Positions 1-10,200 of a DNA stretch of 64,000 nt are shown in pieces. The notes beneath the pieces were generated by a model. The model was not told the origin of the DNA, ran no database searches, and saw nothing but the letters and a program-made list of their open reading frames with translations. Position 1 is the stretch's first letter. Every line of letters begins with the position of its first letter. The translations under genes and the position numbers were made by a program. Origin of the DNA: Saprospirales bacterium GYS_P2D (GTDB lineage: Bacteria; Bacteroidota; Bacteroidia; Chitinophagales; Saprospiraceae); contig WUUP01000010.1 in the NCBI GenBank assembly GCA_009833045.1, positions 1-64,000 of the forward strand, read 5' to 3'.

Positions 1-3000
1 TCATTGATTTCATCGATTAACTCCGTACTGACATCAGCGAAGTTATTGACGAAGTTGAGAGGATTCTGTATCTCATGAGCGATCCCTGCTGTGAGCTCTC
101 CGAGGGATGCCATTTTTTCGGCTTGGATGAGTTGGGCTTGGGTAGATTTGAGATGATCTAAAGTCTTTTCAAGACGATCTCGTTCTTCAGCTATCCTTTG
201 TGCCTGATTTTCTGCTTTTTGTAAATCTAAAAACCGGATATATGCTTGCTCAAAAACCTTCGCAAATCGTTTAAAAATATCATGAGTTTTTGCTGGTACG
301 AATTCAGTGGTGATAAAAAGCAAATAACCATATCTGAAATATACTACATGATCGATCTGGTAAGTAGGATACGAACCATTTGACTTCTTCAACTGTCGCA
401 ATATATCGCCAATGATGGGCAGTGCACTCATATTTTCATAATGCTGTATGCAGGCCTCATCTTTATATTCTTTGATGTATATCTCACGACCTGACTGACC
501 TATATCATAGTATTCTTTGAATACGCCATCTCGAGGTATAACATATTGAGGTAGCATACCTTGCTCATTCCCAAACCACTCGATAGAATCGTCCTCTCTA
601 TAAATGTTAAATGCACAGCCCCAAGTCCTTATACCCAGTGCCCTAACCTCCTTATCTAAAAGATATGAAGCCTCTCTCAACTCATCACTATGGCGCATCG
701 CCATGGTCTTTGATCGTACTCGCTCCAAAGCCGCTTCTATCTGTGCCTCTCTTGCCTGTGCTTCTGCTTTTTGTAGATCAAGGAATCGAGTGTATGTTTG
801 TTCGAATACTTTGGCGAATCGAATCAATATCTCTTTGCCATCTACCTCATGATCATTCATTAAGAGCAAGGCACCATGTGAGAAGTAAGCATGATGAGCG
901 TATAATTCGTTTACTTCAACACCTTCGTTTTTGTACTCTTCAGTAATATTTAGGAATTGTTTTACATTGAATTGTTTAAATATTGCTTCAAGTTTTTGAT
1001 GATGTAGATCTAAAGCTTCTCCATAAATATGCATCATCAAATATTCTGCCCCATCCTTCCAACTATTATACATTTTATTCAATTGGGGATCATCTTGGAC
1101 AGGAAGAGGAAATACTTCTGGTACTAATTTTCCTTTTAATGAATAGTACATCTGACCTATTGGTCCATCATTCATTATGAGGATTCCACATCCGTTGTTA
1201 TCTAAGCCTAATTGGACCATTTGGTCAAACAAGATGGTTGCCACATTGGACAATTCATCACTTTTGTGCATGGCCATAGATGCTGAACGTACTCTTTCTA
1301 ATGCCGCTTCTATCTGTGATTCTCGGGCAAGTGCTTCAGCTCTCTGCAAATCAAGAAAACGAGTGTAGGCCTGATCAAAGACCTGAGCCGCTTTTCGCAA
1401 TACTTCTCTCGTATCCTCTGAGGCTGGCGAATGTGTCACCAATAACAGGGAACCACCAGAGAAATCGGCAAAATTCCAGTATTCTGGATTGTTAGAAGTC
1501 CTTCGGTTAGCCACAAAACCCACTCTGCGAGCTGCAATCATTGGAGCGTATTCCACCATCACTTCTTGCCACTCTTCTGCCATACTTTTGTCAAATTCAA
1601 TCGTATATTCTTGTTGGTCAGAATGGTACATCTCTATCATGTATTCTATCTGCTCCATCGCATCTACGGGAAAGCGTATGTTGGCGATGACAATCTCTCC
1701 TGATTCTCCAGGTGGCCGTACAGCTGCAAAAGACTCAAACATTTTCGCTCTATCGGTATACAGATGAATGACACTGGCCTCTAAATCCAACTGCCCTAAG
1801 GAGTCAATTTGCCGCCTCATTTCAATGATGACCTCTTTCAATTCCTCAGAACTACGCATCGCTATGGCCCGACTTCGGATTCTTTCCATCGCAGCTTCTA
1901 TCTGGGCTTCTCTGGCTTGTGCTTCTGCTTTTTGTAAGTCGAGAAATCGGGTATAGGACATCCCGAAAACTTTGGTCATTCTTCTCAAGACCCTTAAGTC
2001 CGTCTCAGAAAAAGGAGCGATACTGGTAAAGATAGTATTTGATAAATTATGAAATCGAACCGTGTGGATGTAACTTTTTTTCAGTTTTGCATTCTCTAAT
2101 TTCAAACCTCTTTCTAAACTGACTTCCTTTTTAACAAAGTCAATCCAGCCTTGTAATTTAGCGCCTTCACAATCTACAGTAAATTCCCTTATTCCTTTTT
2201 TTAACTGGCGAAAAGATTCTTTAGCGAACCAAAAATCATTTATAGTTAATTCAGAGGTGATACCTATGCTTTTCTCATTGGCAAAATATAATTGATAGCT
2301 TTCTTTTGCTTCATCCACCAGAATTACAGAAGTTGCATTAATCGGAATCCCCAATTGTTCTACTTGATTAAAAAAGGTGAGTGCCACCGTTGCTAATTCA
2401 TCACTTTTATGCATCGCCATAGATGCGGAACGCACCCTTTCTAATGCCGCTTCTATTTGTGCCTCTCTTGCCTGTGCCTCCGCTCTTTGTAGGTCGAGAA
2501 AGCGGGTATAGGTTTGCTCGAATACCTTAGTAAAGCGAATAAAAATATCATGATATGCGGGTTGGGCTTCGTGAGTGCCAAACATGACATAACCATACTT
2601 GAAGTTGCCACAGTTAAAAACGACTTTTTCTGGTAAGAATATTCCCTGTTTATTCATTTCCGTTACAGACTCGCCTATCGATTGAATCTTGAGCATATAT
2701 TGATAATGATCGGCTAATCGCTTTCCTTTGATTTCTTCAATATGGAGGGGCTTTTTTAGTTTCCAGGCTTCATAAAATCCTTTTAGGACAGGTTCTTCTT
2801 CGTGCTGTAAGACCATAGGCTTCATGGGGCCTACTTGTGTGCTTGCCCAATTATCTGCTATTGACGTACCATTCCTAAAAATGCAAAATGTAAAAGTCCA
2901 AGGTTCGATCCCCAGAAGTTTAAATTGCTCAAACATTAATTGTGCGGCTTCAGGCAATTCTTCACTTTGGTGCATCGCCATAGTCCGAGCTCTTACTCTT

Positions 3001-6000
3001 TCCAAGGCCGCTTCGATTTGTGCTTTTCTGGCTTGTGCTTCCGCTTTTTGTAGGTCGAGAAAGCGGGTATAGCATTGCTCAAATGACTTACCAAATCTTT
3101 TTACCAGCTCAATTTCTTCTACTGTTGGCTTCCGGTTTTGTACTATACTAATCGTTCCATATTTGTGGTTGAATTCTGTTGATTCAAAGTTTTCGGCACC
3201 TTGTGTTATTGCATATTTTTCAAAGCCATTGAAACCCGTTATGGCATCTACTTCTTTCGCATATTTTATCACTGCTCCCTTCCCACGAACAGAATAATGT
3301 GTGATTTCCTTGCCCGATTTCCATTCTTTGATTGATGTTTCCTCCCAAGGAGTCGTTGGTAGTCTTAAAGAGGTGGCTTCATCCGTTATTCCTTCTAAAG
3401 GTGAAAACCACTGATCGATATACTTTTCTTCGAGATGATAAATCCCGATGAATGCCATATAGATTTCTTTTTCCAATGTTTTGAATTGTTCAAAAAGAAC
3501 TTCTACCACATTTTTGAGATCGTCCGTTTCATGCATAGCCATCGATGCTGCCCGAACTCGTTCTAACGCAGCTTCAATCTGTGCTTCTCTGGCTTGTGCT
3601 TCCGCTTTTTGTAGGTCGAGAAAGCGGGTATAGGTTTGTTCAAAAACATGGGCAAAACGCTTTAGAATACGAATTGATTCTTCTGAAAATCTAGTAGAAT
3701 TTACAGCATGAAGTTGACCATATTTTGTGTTTAACCATAAATGTACTGGATTGGCTGTACGCATCATTTCTTTAAAATCATCTGGTAATTTTCCTAAATC
3801 CGTATTGTTAATCAAATAATTGGCAAAATCTACTCTTTCCTGCCCAATTGGATTAACAGATATATGTGGTTCCCCTTTTTTCCAACTATCCCAAGCAGCT
3901 TTAAGTATCGGGTGTCCAGCTTCTCTTACTTGAAATTTATAACTTTCAGGAAGTTCATTTACGATGAAACCAGACATATAGCACTCTGATTCTCCTGTAA
4001 TTTCATTGAATATGTTGATATTAAAACCATTGTCCACCAACCCCATCGCACCTAATTGTTGATAAAAAACACCAACAATTTTTCTTATTTCATCACTCTT
4101 ATGCATGGCCATAGAGGCGGAACGGACTCTTTCTAAGGCTGTTTCTATTTGTGCTTCTCTGGCCTGTGCCTCCGCTCTTTGTAGGTCGAGAAAGCGGGTA
4201 TAGGTTTGTTCGAATATCTTGGCAAAGCGTACGAAGATATCTGTCTCTTCAAAATCTTCAATAGTGATAATAAGTAAGAAGCCATGAGAAAAAGGAACTC
4301 CGTGGACTTTCTGTTCCATGGGAAACTGAATACCAGCAGATGCTACCTTTTCCAAGTTCTCTTTGATGATCGGATCTGTCATAAGGAATTGCACCATGTT
4401 GTCCATAGTTTTCCCTTTTACCCATTCAGTATGTATTGGTTTTTTGCTTTTCCAAGCTTTGTAGAGATTGTGATGTACGGGCTCTAGTCCATGATCAATT
4501 TGATGAGTGTTAAAAACTTCAACTGGCAAAGCATACATCCATTGTTCTACGAGTGTAGTATCCTCTTTGCATAAAGCGAATCCACAACTAAATAAATTGG
4601 CCCCTAAGTTCTGAATCTGTTTGAAGAGTACTTCTGCTGTCTTAAATAAATCAGAGGACTGATGCATCGCCATCGATGCAGACCTTACCCGTTCTAATGC
4701 CGCTTCGATTTGTGCTTCTCTGGATTGTGCTTCTGCTTTTTGCAGGTCGAGGAAGCGGGTATAGGTTTGTTCGAAGGCTTTGGCAAAACGAATTAAGATG
4801 TCATGGAATTCTGGGATTTCATGAGGTGTACTCAGAAGGATATATCCATACTTGAAATTGGCGCTATGAAAGATCGTGGCATCTGGGAGTGCCATTCCTT
4901 TGCCTTTAAGTTCTTCTACCGATTTCTCGACCGCTTTAATCTGAAGCATGTACTCCAAATGCTTCTTCAGCTCTACATCTTCGACTTTTTTGACATATAG
5001 AGGTATACCTTTTTTCCAAGCGTCGTATTTCCTTTTGAGAACAGGATCTTCATCATGTCTGAGGATCATAGCATCCAAGGTGCCTATTTTCCCTGAGGCC
5101 CAATTATCCGCCACAGACGTACCATCTCTGAATATGGTAAATGCGCAGACCCAAGGATTCACTCCCAACGAGGTTAACTGGTCGAACATCAACTGCGCCG
5201 TATTGACTAACTCCTTACTACTTTGCATGGCCATAGTCCTTGCACGAACTCTTTCCAGTGCCAGTTGTATCTCTGCTTCCCGTGTTTGCGCCTCTGCTTT
5301 TTGCAGGTCAAGGAAACGGGTGTAGGTTTGTCCAAAGACTTTCGCAAAACGAGGTAATATATGAAGATCATCCAGTGGGCTATTTGTAATAGCAAGTAAA
5401 TAACCCTGTTTAAAGCTGGCGGCATAGTTGGTTTGTGATGCGGGTACCTTTCTTTTACTAGGAGGTACGTGCTCAAAGATTGCCTTTATTTCAGGCAGGC
5501 TCATCATCCTCTCACTGTGTCTTTTGGAAGCTTCCTTACTCAGGGTTTCTACATAGAAATCTTGCTGTATTTCCCATACTCTATACAAGTTTTTTATTGG
5601 TTGGTCCAGGTCCTTAGGGATATGTATGGGGGGCAACATTTTTAGATCATAGGAGCACATCCATTGTTCGGGTTCTTCACGGTCGCATAATACAATACCT
5701 GAACTTTGTATCTCACTGCAAAAACCAAATAGTTCTTTGAAAAGCAATGTTGAGACTTCCGTTAACTGATTGCTATTATGCATCGCCATTGAGGCAGCTC
5801 TCACTCTCTCCAAAGCAGCCTCTATCTGCGCCTCTCTGGCTTGTGACTCTGCTTTTTGTAGGTCGAGAAAGCGGATGTAGGTTTGTTCGAAGACCTTCGC
5901 AAAGCGCTGTAATAAGCGTAGTTCTTTTTCTTCAAATTGACGAGTGCTAGTCACTACTAAAACCCCATGAGAAAAATTGACTCCATTTTGTACTATTTGA

Positions 6001-6470
6001 TCGGGTCTATTTTGTAATACATGTTGTACACTTTTTTCTTGAGAGAACAATGGATTGGCTACAAGCAAAGCCAATAAATCGTCCAAATCTTTCCCCTTGT
6101 AAATGGTGTTCTCCAATAAATTTATGCGTTCATATTTTGGCGTGTTTTTCCATCGATTGTAGTTTTTTTTGATCAAAGGAGAAAATTCTGCAATGGGGAA
6201 ATCAAATCCTTTCACAATTTTATATCCATTCGGTTCGGTTATCCAGAGTTGGGATGTACCGGATTCTTCTTTGTGTAAAGAAATATGAAACTGATCTTCC
6301 TCGCCGACCAGCTTTATAGCTTTCAATTGCTGAAAGACTAAGCTCGCTACCTCAGCTAGCTCATCACTCATATGCATCATCATGGTGCGTCCCCTCACTT
6401 TTTCCAATGCTGCTTCTAAAGCAAGGGCTTGCTCCAATTCTTGAATTCTTTGATTTTGCGAGTGTGGCAT
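1..6470 (-). CDS. Giant histidine kinase with eleven tandem GAF-like sensor modules (3' end beyond the window)
   Basis: Open reading frame from an ATG at 6468-6470 to the left edge, at least 2156 residues. I checked frame at every linker and found no stop in the stretches read codon by codon. After an N-terminal helix (residues ~8-40) come eleven modules of about 188 residues. Each begins with a helix of the type ALERVRxxxMAMHxS and ends with FAKVFEQTYTRFLDLQKAE; the FLDLQ linkers lie near 5870, 5310, 4745, 4180, 3620, 3055, 2495, 1935, 1355, 785 and 225. The last linker runs into a HisKA phosphoacceptor helix with the H-box GIAHEIQNP (His codon at 75-77). The ATPase domain must lie left of the window. 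Modules have the length and alternating pattern of GAF-type sensors, many with an (F/Y)SHGxLL-like last strand. No signal peptide or membrane segment is visible, so it is probably a cytoplasmic sensor. Ligands cannot be inferred. Confidence 0.9.
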   Translation of the reverse strand, partial: MPHSQNQRIQELEQALALEAALEKVRGRTMMMHMSDELAEVASLVFQQLKAIKLVGEEDQFHISLHKEESGTSQLWITEPNGYKIVKGFDFPIAEFSPLIKKNYNRWKNTPKYERINLLENTIYKGKDLDDLLALLVANPLFSQEKSVQHVLQNRPDQIVQNGVNFSHGVLVVTSTRQFEEKELRLLQRFAKVFEQTYIRFLDLQKAESQAREAQIEAALERVRAASMAMHNSNQLTEVSTLLFKELFGFCSEIQSSGIVLCDREEPEQWMCSYDLKMLPPIHIPKDLDQPIKNLYRVWEIQQDFYVETLSKEASKRHSERMMSLPEIKAIFEHVPPSKRKVPASQTNYAASFKQGYLLAITNSPLDDLHILPRFAKVFGQTYTRFLDLQKAEAQTREAEIQLALERVRARTMAMQSSKELVNTAQLMFDQLTSLGVNPWVCAFTIFRDGTSVADNWASGKIGTLDAMILRHDEDPVLKRKYDAWKKGIPLYVKKVEDVELKKHLEYMLQIKAVEKSVEELKGKGMALPDATIFHSANFKYGYILLSTPHEIPEFHDILIRFAKAFEQTYTRFLDLQKAEAQSREAQIEAALERVRSASMAMHQSSDLFKTAEVLFKQIQNLGANLFSCGFALCKEDTTLVEQWMYALPVEVFNTHQIDHGLEPVHHNLYKAWKSKKPIHTEWVKGKTMDNMVQFLMTDPIIKENLEKVASAGIQFPMEQKVHGVPFSHGFLLIITIEDFEETDIFVRFAKIFEQTYTRFLDLQRAEAQAREAQIETALERVRSASMAMHKSDEIRKIVGVFYQQLGAMGLVDNGFNINIFNEITGESECYMSGFIVNELPESYKFQVREAGHPILKAAWDSWKKGEPHISVNPIGQERVDFANYLINNTDLGKLPDDFKEMMRTANPVHLWLNTKYGQLHAVNSTRFSEESIRILKRFAHVFEQTYTRFLDLQKAEAQAREAQIEAALERVRAASMAMHETDDLKNVVEVLFEQFKTLEKEIYMAFIGIYHLEEKYIDQWFSPLEGITDEATSLRLPTTPWEETSIKEWKSGKEITHYSVRGKGAVIKYAKEVDAITGFNGFEKYAITQGAENFESTEFNHKYGTISIVQNRKPTVEEIELVKRFGKSFEQCYTRFLDLQKAEAQARKAQIEAALERVRARTMAMHQSEELPEAAQLMFEQFKLLGIEPWTFTFCIFRNGTSIADNWASTQVGPMKPMVLQHEEEPVLKGFYEAWKLKKPLHIEEIKGKRLADHYQYMLKIQSIGESVTEMNKQGIFLPEKVVFNCGNFKYGYVMFGTHEAQPAYHDIFIRFTKVFEQTYTRFLDLQRAEAQAREAQIEAALERVRSASMAMHKSDELATVALTFFNQVEQLGIPINATSVILVDEAKESYQLYFANEKSIGITSELTINDFWFAKESFRQLKKGIREFTVDCEGAKLQGWIDFVKKEVSLERGLKLENAKLKKSYIHTVRFHNLSNTIFTSIAPFSETDLRVLRRMTKVFGMSYTRFLDLQKAEAQAREAQIEAAMERIRSRAIAMRSSEELKEVIIEMRRQIDSLGQLDLEASVIHLYTDRAKMFESFAAVRPPGESGEIVIANIRFPVDAMEQIEYMIEMYHSDQQEYTIEFDKSMAEEWQEVMVEYAPMIAARRVGFVANRRTSNNPEYWNFADFSGGSLLLVTHSPASEDTREVLRKAAQVFDQAYTRFLDLQRAEALARESQIEAALERVRSASMAMHKSDELSNVATILFDQMVQLGLDNNGCGILIMNDGPIGQMYYSLKGKLVPEVFPLPVQDDPQLNKMYNSWKDGAEYLMMHIYGEALDLHHQKLEAIFKQFNVKQFLNITEEYKNEGVEVNELYAHHAYFSHGALLLMNDHEVDGKEILIRFAKVFEQTYTRFLDLQKAEAQAREAQIEAALERVRSKTMAMRHSDELREASYLLDKEVRALGIRTWGCAFNIYREDDSIEWFGNEQGMLPQYVIPRDGVFKEYYDIGQSGREIYIKEYKDEACIQHYENMSALPIIGDILRQLKKSNGSYPTYQIDHVVYFRYGYLLFITTEFVPAKTHDIFKRFAKVFEQAYIRFLDLQKAENQAQRIAEERDRLEKTLDHLKSTQAQLIQAEKMASLGELTAGIAHEIQNPLNFVNNFADVSTELIDEIN

Positions 6471-7261
6471 TTTTATAAGTTTAGTTTACCAGACATCATC
6501 TTGTTATCCAGTAATAGACTTTTACAAGCACATATCCATTAAGCCTTTTCCATTCATCTCGATATTCTTTTTTTTAAAGGATAATCGTTCTTTAAAATAG
6601 GATAAGGAAGCAGTGCAACACGGATACAACTCGCTTTTCCACAAGTCTATATCCGATAAGGTGTATATAGCGTATCACTTCAGAGATTATAGACAAACGT
6701 TTTTTGGCCAATCACTCAAAGGAATGTAGCTAATGAAATGATTAATAACATGGCATTGGGGCAAACGGGCGGTTCTCCAAGAGATAAAGTCTTTACAACT
6801 GATTGTATTTATTTTCATTTGGAAGAGCCGCTTATCGCTACTAAAGATAATGATTTTGTAATAGGGCTGAGGGTATGTTAATCAAGGAATATCCGAGAGG
6901 TGAAAATGATGGTATTTAAGAGTGTTTGTTTCCTTAAGTACCTCGGAAGATGGTTAGCTTAAGGAACTAATTTCGGATTAGTTGATTATCAGGGTTTATA
7001 ATAGGAAATCGATTTTAATTGGTTTATGCCATCAATATCTGCCTTGCGATTTTTACTGTCATTCTGACTTGCTGAATGGGGTTTTGGTGGGGATTTGCTT
7101 CTGGCAGATATGCCAGTAGTATTGAGCCATATGTCAGCTGGCAAAGTCACGATAAACGAGGGGCTTTTGTGATGATATCACATGGCATTTGAATCTTTCA
7201 TGATTGACGATCTGCGTGTAGAGCCTTTGCCTGGAGGACATAGTTCAGCTATGCTTTCTAC
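6471..7261. other. Gene-poor intergenic stretch
   Basis: About 790 bases between the start of the giant kinase and the end of the M4 peptidase gene. The only coding possibility is a 47-codon frame on the plus strand (ATG at 6738), without a recognisable relative. A short perfect inverted repeat (six-base arms, four-base loop) lies at 7101-7116, downstream of the peptidase stop, but it lacks a T-tract. I see no RNA gene. Confidence 0.5.
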
Positions 7262-10200
7262 CTATGGCTCCCCACTCACCTCGACATCATACAGCTCATA
7301 GCTGCCTTCATTACAGCTTTCGGAGGTCGAAGTTGAATCGCTACCGTCTATCAGGTGTAGGGAGTAATATTGGATGTTTGTCTGAGGGCTTACGCCGAAT
7401 ATCTGGTCCAATCCATCTGTTTTGATGTAGGTTTGGGCAGGGCCATTACCCATGAATATGAGATCTGAGGGTACAGTGATATCACAGGCAGTCAGCTCTA
7501 TGGTGTCATTATTGATCATAGGACTGAAGAAAATAGTGTCCATAGGACAGGCATCCTCCACGAGAGATCGCAGTGATCCGACACCACTATCTCCGACATG
7601 CTCTACCATCATTGCCTGAGGAGTACTCGGACGATCAGTTAGTGCATAGGAGATATACTCTGAGCTGGTATAAAATGAATAAGCCATATAGCCCTCACCA
7701 GCATCACGCTCATCGATGACCTCGATATCAGTATGGTCGATGATACGATATCCATTGTGTTCTTGATCTATATCTTCGGATTTAACGGCTATGATGTTGA
7801 GAGTAGTTGGTTCACTCCATCCATCGATCTCTGACTCCGCATAGTAGAGGGTCATCAGTAGCGAGTCAGAGGAGTGGTCATTTTGGAGAGAGTAGACCTT
7901 CGTACTTCTGTGTAGACATTGCGAGACTGTATAGTCTAATGTTCCGTCCGCTGCTGATATGGACAGCTGAGTACATCCCAGTGGATTATTAGCTTCGGCG
8001 ATGACACCGATGAGTTGATTTTGATCTGAGATGAATGGGATCTTAGAGTCGGCAGGGACCGTAGCTTCCATCATAGCCATACTATCCGTAGCGATCTCGA
8101 GGCCTTCGCCTGTGACTTCTACATTGTCTATTGAGAAGCTATAAGCACTGCCATTGAGAGCATCGTTTTGCCATTCGAATCCCAGATAGAAAGTTTTATT
8201 CGCCAGCTCAGGGTGTATGAGGCTATAGCGGCCAGATACCGGTACTGCTCCACCAGCCGCTGCCGCTCCCACATATTCTTTGACATCAGTCCAGCTAAAT
8301 CCATCCTCACTGATCTGAAAGGTGCCAAAGTCAAAGAGAGCTGTACTATCGACTAAGTCTCGCTCTCCACCGACCTGAAAGTCAAACTCGATGCGCACAT
8401 TTTGTCGACCGATGGCATTAATCTCAGGAGATACCAGTCGTACGTGCGACTCGATGAGCTGCATATAGGTCGCTGTAGCTGTAGCCGTAGGGAATGATAT
8501 ATGTGCCTGATCACTATTAAAATCATCAATAAACCATTCATTAAGTTGAGAGGCAGGATTGACGGTCTCCTGTCGCCAGCTACCATCATCAGTAGAGAAG
8601 TCCTCTGCGAATAGTATCGTTTCACCACCGACCGCTGGTATGCCGTCATCATTGATGATGATGAGCGTATCGATATCATAGTATCCACCACCGCTCATCT
8701 CGATGATGATGGTATCGTCTTCTTCTTCGACCTGATCGTCATAGATGATCAGGTCGAGTGTCTTAGCCTCACTACCACTGAATGCCAAGGTCGGCGTGCA
8801 GACTTCATAGTCCACACCTTCGATAGCATTACCACTCATGGTGAAGGTCACGACTGTGTCAGCCAAATAAGAGTGTAGGCCAATCGATACGACTTGTTGT
8901 GCCTCACAGCCGATTTCTTCACTGCGCTCACTGATCTGCGATAGGTTAAACTGATTGAACTCTATCGTGGCACCGCATGCGCCCCAGTCTTCGCCAACAC
9001 CTACCGCATACCACGCTCTAACGGTCTGCTCGACCTCGGGGCTACAGGGGCCATACAGTGCCCTCGCTATATCTATGGTAGCCGCTCGCATATCTACGAA
9101 GCGTGCATTGGGCATGAGTAATAACTCTGCGCCATAGGTGATCTTTTCAGATTTTCTGATGCCGATACCTGTCACAGAGTATGTGTTTCCTTTATCATTG
9201 ATCTCATCATCTGCAGCGGGTTTCGCATTGCCGGGACTATAAGGCTGTCCAGACCCCACTGTCAGTAGATAAAACCATTTATTGAGCACGCCACTATTGA
9301 AATGGATACCACAGAAGTCATTCGCTACACTTGGTGAGGCACAGTCAGGATCTTGCCACCAAGTGCCCGCACCATAGGTGTCAGGATTGTTCTCTGCAGG
9401 CGGATGATCCATCCATCGCAGCGCTCGTGAGGTAGCGCTACCATAGCTGCCTCCATCTCGCTCATCGATCTGCTCTCCGATGCCCCAGCGATCGTAGGGT
9501 ATTGAGCTATCGATACTATCGAGGACATACTGCTCTATGCAGGCTGCCCAGATATCTGATAGTGCTTCATTCATCGCTCCTGACTCTCCAGAGTATACTA
9601 AGTCCGATGTCGAGGTGCATATCGCATGGCCGATCTCATGAGCACAGACATCGAGAGAGACCAGTGGGCCATTGGAGGTGAGAGAGCTCGTAGGAGCATT
9701 ATGTCCACCTTGATAAGAGCCATCTCCGTATTTCATATAGAGTCCATTCCATGAGGCATTGTCATAGCCCTCTCCGTGATGTACAAATGAGAGAAGCGGT
9801 GAGCCAGCATCATCATATCCATGACGTCCATGTATCTGCTGCCAGTATCGTGCGACCATCGCTGCTCCCCAGTGAGCATCGATAGCGATATCGTCATTTT
9901 GGACTTCGCTACAGAGGCCAGGTGTGTAGGTCTGGCAGCAATAGCCATCCTTCAGGTCACCAAACACTACTTTGCGATGTTCCTCTTTTCGCCAGCGGTC
10001 ATCTGCTGCTTCTCCTCGTATCTCTATTTTAGTTAGGCAGGGATCATCAGTCTCGTCTCCATCTTGGATAGGCTGAGATAGAGCGACTATGCCCGGTGTC
10101 GATACTGGAGTGCCGCCGAGTCCCTCGAGACTGCGGGTCTCACAGAGGATACCGCTCAGGGGCTCTCGACCGATCAGCTCAAAGGTGTCGATCGATACCC

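Noticed and set aside
604-5950. Many short plus-strand reading frames, several ending in a similar CASAFCRSRKRV-like string
   Set aside because: They are antisense shadows of the repeated linker (FLDLQKAEAQAREAQ) of the giant minus-strand kinase gene; their similarity reflects the linker repeat, not a gene family.
6738-6881. 47-codon plus-strand frame in the gene-poor region
   Set aside because: No recognisable relative, no clear ribosome-binding or promoter context, and it is within chance length; listed only in the intergenic description.
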